DNA from: DASVEG01 sp035540495
GTDB taxonomy: Bacteria > Actinomycetota > Acidimicrobiia > Acidimicrobiales > CADCTF01
DNA: 64,000 nt
Reading direction: 5' to 3'
Assembly: GCA_035540495.1 (NCBI GenBank)
Contig: DATLGL010000036.1
Coordinates: forward strand, 1-64,000
A program made the position numbers and the translations under genes. Below the pieces are notes generated by a model, which did not search any database, had not been told where the DNA came from, and saw only the letters and a list, made by a program, of their open reading frames with translations. Shown here one piece after another: positions 17,218-26,755 of the stretch; the stretch's first letter is position 1; the number at the start of each line of letters is the position of its first letter.

Positions 17218-18627
17218 TTGTTCACGGCGGATGAGGAGCGGGTGGAGCAGAACATCGGAGACCAGCAGTCGCCGTCGCGCCTGGGGTTCGCCCGGTTGCG
17301 GTTCGGCGCGGACCTCGAGCGCGAGTTCGCCGCCTACTGGTTCGAGCACTCGCTCCTCTTCACCCGGCTGGCGATCGTGCTCGCGGCGACGTTGTACGCG
17401 ATCTTCGGTGTCCTCGATGTGGCGGTGGTTCGCGACGAGGCCCCGACCATATGGCTGATCCGGTTGATCTACTGCGCCGTCGCGGCCGGGTTCTTCCTCT
17501 TCACGTTCACGGGCGCGTATCGCCGCGTGATGCAACCGGCGCTGTGCGTGCTGAGTGTGATCACAGGCGTGGGCATCGTCGCGATGGTGGCCGTCGTGCC
17601 CCCTGAGAAGGGAGCGCTCTACTACGTCGGCATCCTGCTCGCGATCCAGTGGTCGTACGCCGTCGTGCAGCTGCGCTTCGGATGGGCGACCGCTGCCGCA
17701 GTCGCGGTTGTCGCTGCGTACGAGCTGACGGCGGTGTGGCATCGGCCCGCATCGGTCGAGGTATTCATCAACAACAACTTCTTCCTGCTGTCGACCGTCA
17801 TCATCGGGATGCTCGCCGGCTACACGATCGAGCGAGGCGTACGGAGCGACTTCATCCAGCGTCGACTCATCGACGATCAACGAGCGCAACTCGCGGTCCA
17901 GAACCGCGACCTCGACTCCGCGCTGCAGGCGACGCTCGAGGAGGTGAAGGCGAAGGCGCGGGAGCTCCAGCTCTCGCGGGCCCGGATCGTTGCCACCGCA
18001 GACCACGAGCGGAGGAAGATCGAGCGCAACCTCCACGACGGTGCGCAGCAACACCTCGTCTCGTTGGCGGTGCAGCTGAACCTCGCGCGGGCGCTCGTCG
18101 ACGACGACGCAGAGGTCGCGCCGCTTCTCGACGGACTGTCAGCAGGCGTCAAGGAGACGCTGGGCGAACTGCGAGCGCTCGCCCATGGCATCTACCCGCC
18201 CCTGCTCATGGAGTCAGGGCTCGCGGTCGCCCTCGGTGCTGCCGCGGGTCGCTGCCCACTCCCGACGGCGGTGCATGCGGAGGTCGGCAGATATCGCGGC
18301 GAGATCGAAGCGTCCGTCTACTTCTGCGTGCTCGAGGCTCTCCAGAACGCGGCCAAGCACGCACCAGGCGCTTCGGTGGCCATCCGGCTCTGGGAGGAGC
18401 GGGGCTCGCTGCGGTTCGACGTCACCGACGACGGCCCAGGGATGGCCGCGGGCTCGAAGGATCTCGGGCACGGGTTCGTGAACATGAGCGATCGGCTTGG
18501 GGCGATCGGCGGCGACGTGGCGTGGGAGTCGAAGCCCGGCGAGGGTGTCCGCGTCTGCGGCAGCGTGCCGCTCGACCCGGCGCCCGTGACGCTGGCGATC
18601 GACTTCACGCCGAGGGTCCCGGCGTAG
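17218..18627 (+). CDS. NarL-type sensor histidine kinase, orphan
   Basis: A 469-residue kinase (from a TTG start with AGGGGGG upstream). About six transmembrane helices occupy residues 45-205. A coiled coil follows, then the HisKA_3 H-box DHERRKIERNLHDGAQQHLV (phospho-His near 273). The ATPase domain has ALQNAAKHA (N-box), DDGPGM (G1) and GHGFVNMSDRLGAIGG (G2). HisKA_3 kinases usually phosphorylate a NarL-type response regulator; none is adjacent, so the partner must lie elsewhere. A GTG at 17242 is an alternative start. Confidence 0.85.
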   Translation: MFTADEERVEQNIGDQQSPSRLGFARLRFGADLEREFAAYWFEHSLLFTRLAIVLAATLYAIFGVLDVAVVRDEAPTIWLIRLIYCAVAAGFFLFTFTGAYRRVMQPALCVLSVITGVGIVAMVAVVPPEKGALYYVGILLAIQWSYAVVQLRFGWATAAAVAVVAAYELTAVWHRPASVEVFINNNFFLLSTVIIGMLAGYTIERGVRSDFIQRRLIDDQRAQLAVQNRDLDSALQATLEEVKAKARELQLSRARIVATADHERRKIERNLHDGAQQHLVSLAVQLNLARALVDDDAEVAPLLDGLSAGVKETLGELRALAHGIYPPLLMESGLAVALGAAAGRCPLPTAVHAEVGRYRGEIEASVYFCVLEALQNAAKHAPGASVAIRLWEERGSLRFDVTDDGPGMAAGSKDLGHGFVNMSDRLGAIGGDVAWESKPGEGVRVCGSVPLDPAPVTLAIDFTPRVPA

Positions 18628-18655
18628 CGTCTCGCCGCCAGGCAGGCGGACCCGG

Positions 18656-19903
18656 CTACGCCGCGGGGCGTGCGTCGGCGAGCGCAACAGCCGACGCGCC
18701 TCGACCACGCGCGCCGACAGCGACGATAGCTGCGGCGAGCGCGCCCACGGCGATCGCGACCGCCGCTGACCGCGCCGACGATCCGGCATCCGTCGCGACT
18801 CCCGCGATGACGACGCTGCTCACGATCGACCCCGCGTAGCGGCTGGTCGAGAAGAACCCGGCTGCGGACGCCGTCACTTCGTCGGGAACCGCCTCCAGAG
18901 CTGTCGTCTGCAGGCTCGCGCCTGCGAGTCCCTGGCCACATCCGAGTACGAGGGCTCCGGCGACGAGCGCGACAGGGTCGGGGGTTCCGATCGCCACCAC
19001 CGCGCACCCCGCCGCGGCAGCCGAGGTGCCGGCCACGATCATGCGGCGCCGTCCGTAGCGATCGCCGAGCATCCCTCCGATCGGCGCGAGCAGCAGCATG
19101 CCGACCGTGAGTCCGGACAGCGCGAGGCCGATCGCCGGCGTCGTCCAACCGGCTGCAGCGAGCACGAGAGGGAGCAGGAGGAGGAGTCCGTACATCGCGA
19201 AGTTCGAACCGGCCTGGGTGGCGCAGGCAGCGATGAACGCAGGCCGTAGGAGGGCGCCTTTCAACGGCAGCACGGGCGGCGCCGCCGTCGACGCCGTTGC
19301 GGCCGATCTGGCATCTGGCGCCGAGACTGCGAGCCGACCGAGCAACACGATCGCGGGAATCACGAAGGGGGCGTTGACGAGGAACACGCCGCGCCAGGAG
19401 CCGGATGACACCAGCAGCCCACCCACCACCGGACCGACCGCCGCGCCGACCCCTATCCCCGACCCCATGAGCCCGAAGGCTCGGCCACGGCGCGTGGCCG
19501 AGACCGACTGGCGCAGGATCGCCTGCAGGTTGGGCGAGAACGCAGAGCCGGCGACCGCCTGCAGACAACGTGCGGCGAGCAGCACGGGGAAGGTCGGCGC
19601 TGCGGCCGCCATCACCGACGCCGCGGCGAACGCGACCATCGCCGAGGTCGCCAAGGCGCGGTGGCCGTACTTGTCGCCGAGGCGGCCACCGATCGGCTGG
19701 AACACCAACATCGCGACCAGGTAGGCGGTCACCAGCACCGCGGCGCGCCCTGGCGCGACACCGAACTGCGCGGCGATCGCAGGGAGCGCGACGGCGATCA
19801 TCGTCGAGTTCAACGGCACGAGGCTGCCGCCGACCATCGACGCGATCAGTGCCCGCCGCTCGTCGGCGGTGAAGCGCTCGCGCTCGCGCCTTCGGTCCCT
19901 CAC
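18656..19903 (-). CDS. MFS transporter, multidrug-efflux type
   Basis: A 415-residue major facilitator with about 12 helices. The first half has LVPLNSTMIAVALPAIAAQF (motif D1-like, usual in drug:H+ antiporters), GRLGDKYGHRALA (motif A) and GSGIGVGAAVGPVVGGLL (motif C, the antiporter motif). The second half repeats motif A as GMLGDRYGRRRM. It is likely a proton-driven exporter in the inner membrane. It starts 16 bases after the stop of the PEP-utilising gene and is probably transcribed with it. Substrate unknown. Confidence 0.85.
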   Translation of the reverse strand: MRDRRRERERFTADERRALIASMVGGSLVPLNSTMIAVALPAIAAQFGVAPGRAAVLVTAYLVAMLVFQPIGGRLGDKYGHRALATSAMVAFAAASVMAAAAPTFPVLLAARCLQAVAGSAFSPNLQAILRQSVSATRRGRAFGLMGSGIGVGAAVGPVVGGLLVSSGSWRGVFLVNAPFVIPAIVLLGRLAVSAPDARSAATASTAAPPVLPLKGALLRPAFIAACATQAGSNFAMYGLLLLLPLVLAAAGWTTPAIGLALSGLTVGMLLLAPIGGMLGDRYGRRRMIVAGTSAAAAGCAVVAIGTPDPVALVAGALVLGCGQGLAGASLQTTALEAVPDEVTASAAGFFSTSRYAGSIVSSVVIAGVATDAGSSARSAAVAIAVGALAAAIVAVGARGRGASAVALADARPAA

Positions 19904-19919
19904 CTGAGCAGCCGAGCGA

Positions 19920-21557
19920 TCACGTCCACCTGATCGTGCCGGCCGACCCGTCGACCTCGATCACGGCTCCGTCGGGGATCTGCGTCGTCGCTGCGGACGC
20001 TCCGACCACTGCCGGGATGCCGTACTCGCGCGCGGTGATGCCTGCGTGCGACATCAGGCTCCCCTGGTCGGTGACGAGCGCGCTCACCATCGCGATCGCG
20101 ATGTTGAATGCCTCTCCGGTCGTGATCGTGACCAGCACGTCGCCTTCTTCGAGACGGTCGAGGTCGTCGGGCGATAGGACGACTCGGGCGACGCCCCGGT
20201 GGATGCCAGGGCTTGCAGGCACACCCTGCAGCACGCGCTCGCCTGTCGGTTCGGCCGTCGTGGTGCCCGCCGAGACGTCGTTCGCGTTGACGCCCACGAG
20301 CGCCTTCATCATCCGCGCCGCGTGCTCCGGCAATGCGTCGAAAGACGGCGGTTCGCCAGGGGGCTCGCCGAGGAACGGCGGTGCGTCGCTGATCGTCAGC
20401 GACGAACGGAACAGTGCGCGGTCTTCGAGGACAGCGATCAACGAGGGGTCGGGCGCGTCCAGCAGCTCGACGAGCTCCTCGATCGTGGCGTCGATCGCGA
20501 GGACCGCCCTCGGGAGACGTCCCCGTCGCTCGAGGCGCCGGCCCGTCGCGAGCAGCGCGCGTCGGACGATCCCGCACGCGAGGGCGTCGCTGTAGATGCC
20601 ACGTTCGTCGCGGATCCGGTAGCAGTGGCGGGCCTCCGCGAGTCGATCGTCGAAGTCGTCCCGCCGGTCGGCTGGGACGAGCGCGCGCACCCGATCGACC
20701 TCGGCATCGTCGACCTCCGGCGCACGTGGTGCGAGCGCGTTGCGGATGCAGCTCACCATCATCGCCGGTATCTCGATGCCCGTCGGGTCTGCGATGTCGA
20801 AACCGTCGACAGGACGATTGCCCGTGACCGTCAGCCACGCTTCGAGCGCGGTTGCAACGTCGTCGTTCACGCGATGGAGGCGGTCGAGCACCACCTCCGC
20901 GTCATCCTCGGTGAGGATGTCAGACGCCTCAGGGACCGCCCGGATCGCCTCGACGAGGGCCTCCGTCTCAGGACACCAGCCGCGAGAGATCGGCGATGAC
21001 CCACGCAGGAGTCCTGCGATCTCGACCGGCGGAAGACCCGTCCACTCCGAGGCGCCGACGACGAAGTCGCCGACCGGGACCATGTGGGTGCCGTTGAAGC
21101 GGTGGTGCTGGCGCCACATCTCCGCGTGATGGTCGTGACACCGGTGGAGGTACGCCGAGAGGTCGGCGTCGTCGAGCGCCTCGAGGTCGACGGCGAGCAG
21201 GTCCCGGTGGGCCGCCAGCGCGGCCGGCTTGACCACCGAGTCCCAACGCTCGACCTCCGCGCGCCAGCGTTTCGTCGCGAACGCCTGCTCGCACCGCTGG
21301 AACCGCTCAGGCATCTCGTCGAGGTCGACGATCTGGACGTTCGAGTAGACGAACCCGTTGACGGCTGTGATGTTGAACTTCCCGATGAGCCACCCATAGG
21401 CGGCCGCGCTCGCCTCGAACCCTTCGGAGAACGCGGGCACGACACGTTGGAGGTGCGCGGTGGCCGGACGCGGAACGTGCGTCTTGTCGAGGGTCCACGA
21501 ACCCGGCCCCGGTGGTGTCCAATCGAGCCGTTGCAACAGCTCACCCGTCGTCGTCAT
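19920..21557 (-). CDS. PEP-synthase-like protein with phosphohistidine domain but no ATP-grasp
   Basis: A 545-residue protein. The C-terminal 100 residues are the mobile phosphohistidine domain of PEP-utilising enzymes: VLQGVPASPGIHRGVARVV, GDVLVTITT, then TDQGSLMSHAGITAREYGIP with the phospho-accepting His in SHAGI. The N-terminal 400 residues are helical (MWRQHHRFNGTHMVPVGDFV) and resemble the central part of PEP synthase or rifampin phosphotransferase homologues; the ATP-grasp nucleotide-binding domain is absent. It may work with a separate ATP-grasp subunit or have another role. It lies upstream of an MFS exporter, a pairing that would fit modification plus export of a compound; that is speculation. 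Confidence 0.7.
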   Translation of the reverse strand: MTTTGELLQRLDWTPPGPGSWTLDKTHVPRPATAHLQRVVPAFSEGFEASAAAYGWLIGKFNITAVNGFVYSNVQIVDLDEMPERFQRCEQAFATKRWRAEVERWDSVVKPAALAAHRDLLAVDLEALDDADLSAYLHRCHDHHAEMWRQHHRFNGTHMVPVGDFVVGASEWTGLPPVEIAGLLRGSSPISRGWCPETEALVEAIRAVPEASDILTEDDAEVVLDRLHRVNDDVATALEAWLTVTGNRPVDGFDIADPTGIEIPAMMVSCIRNALAPRAPEVDDAEVDRVRALVPADRRDDFDDRLAEARHCYRIRDERGIYSDALACGIVRRALLATGRRLERRGRLPRAVLAIDATIEELVELLDAPDPSLIAVLEDRALFRSSLTISDAPPFLGEPPGEPPSFDALPEHAARMMKALVGVNANDVSAGTTTAEPTGERVLQGVPASPGIHRGVARVVLSPDDLDRLEEGDVLVTITTGEAFNIAIAMVSALVTDQGSLMSHAGITAREYGIPAVVGASAATTQIPDGAVIEVDGSAGTIRWT

Positions 21558-21716
21558 CCCGCCCCCATCTTCACGCGCTGAACCTCAGCGTCGCTCGCGA
21601 TCGGCGGTACCGCCCGCTGGGCCTGCGACGCGTGTCGACCGGCTCCGATGTCCGGCGGGTTGTTCGGGGCGCGGGCACGAGTTCCCGAAGCCCAGCGTCG
21701 CTATCGTGAGTCGTCA

Positions 21717-24386
21717 GTGCTGGGTGCGGGAAGCGAGCATGGTGCGGTCGTACGCACCTTCCTGTTGACCGACATCGAGGGCTCGACGCGCACCTGGCAG
21801 TCGGCGCCGGACGGAATGGCCACCGCGCTGGAGATGCACGACGCCATCCTCGCGTCCACGATCGACGACCACGACGGCACCGTCGTGAAGCACACCGGCG
21901 ACGGGATGTTCGCGGTGTTCGCCTCTCCACGGAGCGCTGCGGAAGCCGCGGTTCGCGCGCAGCGAGCACTTCTCGGCGCAGTGCCCTTCTCGGTCCGCAT
22001 GGCGATCACCACGGGTGAGGCTCGACCACGAGGAGTCGACTGGTTCGGGCCGGCGGTGAACCGGTGTGCGCGGCTGCTCGACGCCGCCCACGGTGGGCAG
22101 ATCCTCGTGTCTGCCGCATCGGCTGCCCTCCTCCGCGATCTGCCACTTGGCGAGATGCGCCTCGACGACCTCGGCGAGCACCGACTCAAAGACCTTCCAG
22201 ACGCCCAGGGAATCTTCCAGCTGACCGTCGCGGGGCTACCCGAGCGCCACCCACCGCTGCGTACCGCGGCCGCTCCCGTCCACACGATCCCCGCCACCCG
22301 TACCGCGCTCGTCGGGCGCGAGCACGAAGTCGAGGAGCTGCAAGAACTGCTGCAACGGACGCGGCTCGTGACGATCACCGGCGTCGGCGGTGTCGGCAAG
22401 ACCCGTCTCGCGGTCGAGGTCGCGAGCAGGGTCGTCGACCGGTACCCCGGGGGCGTGTTCTTCGTGGAGCTCGCCACCGTGACCACGAACGCAGGAGTCG
22501 CGGCGGAGGTCGCGCGAGCGGCCGGCATCGACTCCGGAACCTTGGCCGCCCCGTCGACACCGCTGGCGCAGGTCACCGCGTTTCTCGTAGGGCGGAACGC
22601 GCTGCTGGTCCTCGACAACTGCGAGCACGTCCTCGACGACTGCGCCGATCTGGTCGACGCCCTTCTCGATCGCTGCGCGAGCCTCACGATCCTGACGACG
22701 AGTCGCGAGCCACTTGCTGTCGACGGCGAGCAGGTGTGGCGTGCGCCATCGCTGTCGACCGATGGCAACGAATCCGAGGCAGTGCGCCTCTTCTTCGAGC
22801 GGACCGATCGGCACCTTCGAGCTGAACGGGAGGTCGGCGAGGTTGCGCTCGCGGAGGAGATCTGCAGGCACCTGGACGGGATTCCGCTGGCGATCGAGCT
22901 CGCCGCAGCTCAGACGTCGCATCTCTCGCTCGATGAGATCGCGCGCCGTCTGAGCGACCGGTTCTCGCTTCTCACCGGGGGCAGGCGTCGCGTCCAGCGC
23001 CAGCAGACGCTCCTCGCTGCCGTCGATTGGAGCCACGACCTGCTCACCGATGCGGAGCGGCAGCTGCTCCGACGCCTGGCGGTGTTCCCGGGGTGGTTCG
23101 ACATCGCAGCGGTCGAGGCCGTGTGCTCCGACGCCCTCAGCGAACAGGTGGTGCATGTTCTCGGCGCGCTGGTCGCGAAGTCGCTTGTCGCCCCCGACAC
23201 ACGCCGCGACCGATACCGCCTGCTCGAAACGATCCGGCTCTACAGCGAAGACCGGCTCGTCGCAGCCGGTGAGGCCGAGGTCGTCCGAGAACGCCACTGC
23301 CAGTGGGTCTTCGGCACGTTGCAACGGCTGAGCGACAGCGCGCAGCGCACGCTCGACGGCATCGAGGCCATGAGCGATCTGGCGGATGACCTGCGAGCGG
23401 CGCTCCATTGGAGTGTGAGTCGAGGCGAGCTCGCGCGTGCGGCCACCGCGCTCAGCTGGAGCGGGACGTACTGGTGGTTCACCGGCAGGCACGACGAGGG
23501 GCTGCAGTGGATGGACATGATCGATGCGGCAGACCTCAACGACTTCGATCGAGCGGGGATGCTCGGGCTTCGCGCCGCGATGCTCCTCGGACGCGGAGAC
23601 GTTGCCGGCGCGCTCGCCACGGCAGAAGCGGCGCAGCGGGCAGATCCCGACGAGCGCTCAGCGAACAGGTTGCAGGCGGACGTGATCGTCGCGCTGGTGC
23701 TCCTTTCCGCGCCGGGGGCGCATGAGCGGGTCGAAGAGTTGATCCGCCGTGCCCGACGCTTCGACGACCCGTACTTCTTGCGGCAGGCGCGCGACTACCG
23801 CGCCCATCTGCAGTTCGTCTCGGATCCCCATGGCGCGGTCGCCGAGTGGGAAGATCTGGTCGAGACGAGCGATCGGGACCGCAGAGGAGTCGCCGAGTTC
23901 TTCGCGCTCCTCGACCTCGGGGGTGCGCGCCACCTCACCGGTGACCACGCCGGAGCGCTTGCAGCCGCGGACGAGCGCGACCGGCGCGGCTACTCGATCG
24001 GACGTGCGTGGACCGGGATGGTCGCGACGTATCTCCGAGCCCTCGGTCATGCGGGCATCGGCTACACCGACCAGGCGTGGGAACACGTTCGAACACTTCG
24101 TGAAGAGGTGCAGCGGACCGGAAGAATGCTGACTGCGAAGGACTGCGCCCTCGGCTGCGCGGCCACGCTGATCGCCGAGGGCGAATTCCAGAGAGCGGCG
24201 GCGGTGCTCGGCGCTCTACGCGGTACGGCCGCGATGAACGTGATGTCGCCGATCTCCTTCGCCGTCCACCGCCACTACAGGCATGTCGTGCGCGATCGGC
24301 TCGGGGATCGGGTTGCACGTCAGCTCTACGACGACGCCCGAGACCATGACTACCTCGCGCTGGTCGACGATGAACTGGGTCGCTGA
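21717..24386 (+). CDS. Cyclase - NB-ARC - TPR regulator, full length
   Basis: An 889-residue protein with the complete architecture that is split in the genes at 2090-6111. The class III cyclase domain has LLTDIEGSTRTW, HTGDGMFAVFA and GPAVNRCARL. The NB-ARC domain has ALVGREHEVEEL, GVGGVGKTRLAVEV (Walker A), LLVLDNCEHVLDDC (Walker B) and DGIPLAIELAAA. After the winged helix (RYRLLETIRLYSEDRLVAAG) come TPR-like repeats to the end. No DNA-binding domain is seen. GTG 21717 places the cyclase 17 residues from the start; an ATG at 21648 adds Arg-rich sequence and is less likely. It is divergent from the PEP-synthase-like gene. Confidence 0.85.
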   Translation: MLGAGSEHGAVVRTFLLTDIEGSTRTWQSAPDGMATALEMHDAILASTIDDHDGTVVKHTGDGMFAVFASPRSAAEAAVRAQRALLGAVPFSVRMAITTGEARPRGVDWFGPAVNRCARLLDAAHGGQILVSAASAALLRDLPLGEMRLDDLGEHRLKDLPDAQGIFQLTVAGLPERHPPLRTAAAPVHTIPATRTALVGREHEVEELQELLQRTRLVTITGVGGVGKTRLAVEVASRVVDRYPGGVFFVELATVTTNAGVAAEVARAAGIDSGTLAAPSTPLAQVTAFLVGRNALLVLDNCEHVLDDCADLVDALLDRCASLTILTTSREPLAVDGEQVWRAPSLSTDGNESEAVRLFFERTDRHLRAEREVGEVALAEEICRHLDGIPLAIELAAAQTSHLSLDEIARRLSDRFSLLTGGRRRVQRQQTLLAAVDWSHDLLTDAERQLLRRLAVFPGWFDIAAVEAVCSDALSEQVVHVLGALVAKSLVAPDTRRDRYRLLETIRLYSEDRLVAAGEAEVVRERHCQWVFGTLQRLSDSAQRTLDGIEAMSDLADDLRAALHWSVSRGELARAATALSWSGTYWWFTGRHDEGLQWMDMIDAADLNDFDRAGMLGLRAAMLLGRGDVAGALATAEAAQRADPDERSANRLQADVIVALVLLSAPGAHERVEELIRRARRFDDPYFLRQARDYRAHLQFVSDPHGAVAEWEDLVETSDRDRRGVAEFFALLDLGGARHLTGDHAGALAAADERDRRGYSIGRAWTGMVATYLRALGHAGIGYTDQAWEHVRTLREEVQRTGRMLTAKDCALGCAATLIAEGEFQRAAAVLGALRGTAAMNVMSPISFAVHRHYRHVVRDRLGDRVARQLYDDARDHDYLALVDDELGR

Positions 24387-24553
24387 CTGACGCACACGAG
24401 CCCCCTTCCCGCGGAGTAGGAGCAGAGATGACCGCGTTCGGCCGTGTGTACCTCGAGCTGTACCGCCGCGAGCTCGAGCCCGAGGGCGCCGAGCCGCTCA
24501 CCGTGACGCTCCGTCGGCGCCGCCGGCGGTCGGAGTTGCCCGGAGGCCGGCAG

Positions 24554-25393
24554 CTACTTCCAGAGGCAGAGCACGCGCAGCTCGACGCTCTCGCGGGGCG
24601 GGAGGTCGTGTGGCGCCCGCGAGTTGCGGAACGACGTGTGAGGCGTGAACCACGTGGCCCCTCGGTCGACGAGATCGGAGTCGAAGGTGCGAAAGGCGAC
24701 GACCTCGTGCGCCGACAACCTCGGGAACGAGAACCACCGGTGCTGCGATGGCCGCTCGGGCGCGACGACCGCCAGCGCGTTGAACGACCTTCCGCCGGCG
24801 ACGTACCCCGTGTAGAGGAAGGGGCGGGTGTCGTCGGGCGTCACCGTGCGGGCGTCACAGAACGCGAGCGGCTGATCCATGTCGGTGGGCCCGGTGTTGC
24901 GCCAGAACTGCATCATCATCACGCGGCGCGCTCGGTGGATGTCGCGAGCCCTCACCCCTGTTCGGGCGAGGGTCCGCTCGCCTCTGCCGTGGACCTCGTC
25001 GTAGTTGTGGCGGATGACGTCCGCGTAGTCGGCCGCGAAGTCGGAGTGGACGAGGTGGACCGGCGTCTGCTCCTTCGGGCCGCGACGGTCACGCGCCGTA
25101 CGGCGAACGTGGTCGGACACCAGCGCAGCGTCACACCCCGTGAGTTGTCGAGCCACCTCCTCGATCTCGGCGTAGTGGACCTGCGCGATCTCGTCGTCGT
25201 CCATCCACGACGAGACATCCGATGGATGCGACACGAGTTGGAACCCGCACACGTCCCACTCCGGCAACGACGACCGCCGGGCGTCGTGCACGGCTACGTC
25301 GACGATAGGCCCCAGCAGCGCGCCGTCTCGCGCCGCGTAGCGCATCGACGCCTGGCACAGCACCACCAGCGACTCTTCAGCAGCGCTGCCCAT
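24554..25393 (-). CDS. CmcJ/NvfI-family oxidoreductase
   Basis: A 279-residue protein of the family that includes CmcJ of cephamycin synthesis and the fungal enzyme NvfI, non-heme iron oxygenase-like enzymes. Diagnostic stretches are VHLVHSDFAADYADVI (HxD), RRVMMMQFWRNTGPTDMDQP, LAFCDARTVTPDD, then HRWFSFPRLSAHEVVAFRTF and TWFTPHTSFRN. The closing HTSF and the HxD may form the iron site. ATG 25393 is preceded by GGTGAG. The YCII gene at 25714-25418 lies just upstream on the same strand, 24 bases away. The substrate is unknown. Confidence 0.75.
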   Translation of the reverse strand: MGSAAEESLVVLCQASMRYAARDGALLGPIVDVAVHDARRSSLPEWDVCGFQLVSHPSDVSSWMDDDEIAQVHYAEIEEVARQLTGCDAALVSDHVRRTARDRRGPKEQTPVHLVHSDFAADYADVIRHNYDEVHGRGERTLARTGVRARDIHRARRVMMMQFWRNTGPTDMDQPLAFCDARTVTPDDTRPFLYTGYVAGGRSFNALAVVAPERPSQHRWFSFPRLSAHEVVAFRTFDSDLVDRGATWFTPHTSFRNSRAPHDLPPRESVELRVLCLWK

Positions 25394-25417
25394 CGCACTC
25401 ACCGTAGGACGGAGCGG

Positions 25418-25714
25418 CTACATCTGCGGCGGGTCGATGCCGGGCCCGACCACGACGGTCCATTCCCGCACTCGCCACCGAGTGACGACTCCGTGCTCGA
25501 CGTAGGGATCTCGCCGAGCGAACTCCTCGGCTGACGACGGCGTGTCGCCTCGGAAGACGAGGACCACACCGTCGGCGGGATCGGCGAGCGCGCCCGCCAT
25601 CACCAGATCACCTCGCTCGAACGCCTCCGTCGCCAGTGCGAGGTGCGCCGCGCGGTGCGGCACCCGTCGCTCCACGTAGTCGTCGACGACGTCGTACAGC
25701 AGGAGCCAGTGCAT
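25418..25714 (-). CDS. YCII-related protein
   Basis: A 98-residue single-domain protein of the YCII (dimeric alpha/beta barrel) type. It begins MHWLLLYDVVDDYVERR, has PHRAAHLALATEAFERGDL (conserved His region) and LADPADGVVLVFRG, and ends VREWTVVVG. Relatives have a buried His-Asp pair and act in small-molecule turnover or sigma-factor-linked roles. It lies between the double GNAT and the CmcJ-like gene with gaps of about 25 bases, so the three form a likely operon. Confidence 0.75.
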   Translation of the reverse strand: MHWLLLYDVVDDYVERRVPHRAAHLALATEAFERGDLVMAGALADPADGVVLVFRGDTPSSAEEFARRDPYVEHGVVTRWRVREWTVVVGPGIDPPQM

Positions 25715-25740
25715 GTGCTCAGTCTGGTCGGGAGCGCGCA

Positions 25741-26661
25741 TCACGCGGCGCCGGGCGTCCTCGCGTAGGTGGTCCCTCTCTCGACGAGGCGGAACCCGGC
25801 CTTCAGATACGCCTCGGTCGAGGCGACGTAGCCAGGTTGCGGCTGGCCGTTGATGTACACGTGGGTACCGCCGCGCTCGGCGACGAGGTGCGCGACTTCC
25901 AGGCACAACGCGATCGCGAGACCGCGACGGCGGTGCTGCGGAGCCACGCCCAGAGGCTCGATCTCACACACACCGGAGCTGGGATCGAACCACGCGATGC
26001 AGCAGGCCGCGAACTGGCCGCCGGCATCATCGCCACCTCGTGTCACCGCCACCAAGTCGAGCGACGAGTCGTACAACCACGCACTGCGCACGGCTTCGTA
26101 TGCGTCGGCGGTGAAGGAGCTCTGCGCGTCGGGATCGATGGCGCGCCCGTCGGTGTACGGCATCGTCGACGGTTTCCACGCGGCGCGATGGACCTCGACG
26201 CGTGCCTCGAGCTCGTCGGCGCCGACGGGACGCACCACGTATCCGGCCACCCGACGACGAGGATCCTCACGAGCGGTGGTGACGTCGAGGAGCAGCCCCG
26301 ACCACGGCTCGCGGTCCACCGCCACGAGGCCAGCACGCGACACCGCTCGTTCGAGCGCGTCGGCGCCATCCCACACCGTGATCGGTGCGTCGCCGTCGGT
26401 TTCGAGCATCCACGCAACGAGTGCGTCGGCGAGGTCGTCACGTCCGTGTTCGACGTGGGCGATCTCGTCACCTCCGCGTCCGGCGAAACCGACGACGGAT
26501 CCCGACTCGGCATCGTCCACCGCCACGACGACGGACTCCGCCAGCGCCCATCGAGACAGGCCCCAGCCGAGGCCGCCAGGATGCCAGCCCGACGGCCAGA
26601 CGCGGCTCGCCAGTTGCTGCATCGCGTGCACGTCCCTGGGCTCCGCCTGCCGCACCATCAT
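25741..26661 (-). CDS. Tandem GNAT-domain acetyltransferase
   Basis: A 306-residue protein made of two GNAT folds. The N-terminal one (VRQAEPRDVHAMQQLASRVW) lacks a clear acetyl-CoA loop and is probably degenerate. The C-terminal one carries motif A as EIEPLGVAPQHRRRGLAIAL, followed by STEAYLKAGFRLVERGT. This duplication is seen in mycothiol-synthase-like and Eis-like proteins. ATG 26661 follows GAGG at 8 bases; GTG 26676 is an alternative. It is the first gene of the group running to 24554 on the minus strand. Confidence 0.8.
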   Translation of the reverse strand: MMVRQAEPRDVHAMQQLASRVWPSGWHPGGLGWGLSRWALAESVVVAVDDAESGSVVGFAGRGGDEIAHVEHGRDDLADALVAWMLETDGDAPITVWDGADALERAVSRAGLVAVDREPWSGLLLDVTTAREDPRRRVAGYVVRPVGADELEARVEVHRAAWKPSTMPYTDGRAIDPDAQSSFTADAYEAVRSAWLYDSSLDLVAVTRGGDDAGGQFAACCIAWFDPSSGVCEIEPLGVAPQHRRRGLAIALCLEVAHLVAERGGTHVYINGQPQPGYVASTEAYLKAGFRLVERGTTYARTPGAA

Positions 26662-26755
26662 CCGAGGGAGCCTCACACGACGATCACCCTGGCGCTAGCG
26701 ACTAATGCTCCGCCCGCCGCGGGCCACCGGGATCGGCGACGTACGGTGACGTTCG

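Noticed and set aside
17029..18054. N-terminal extension of the HExxH gene reaching under the histidine kinase gene
   Set aside because: The extension is composed like antisense shadow, overlaps a well-supported divergent gene, and a good ribosome site precedes ATG 17028.
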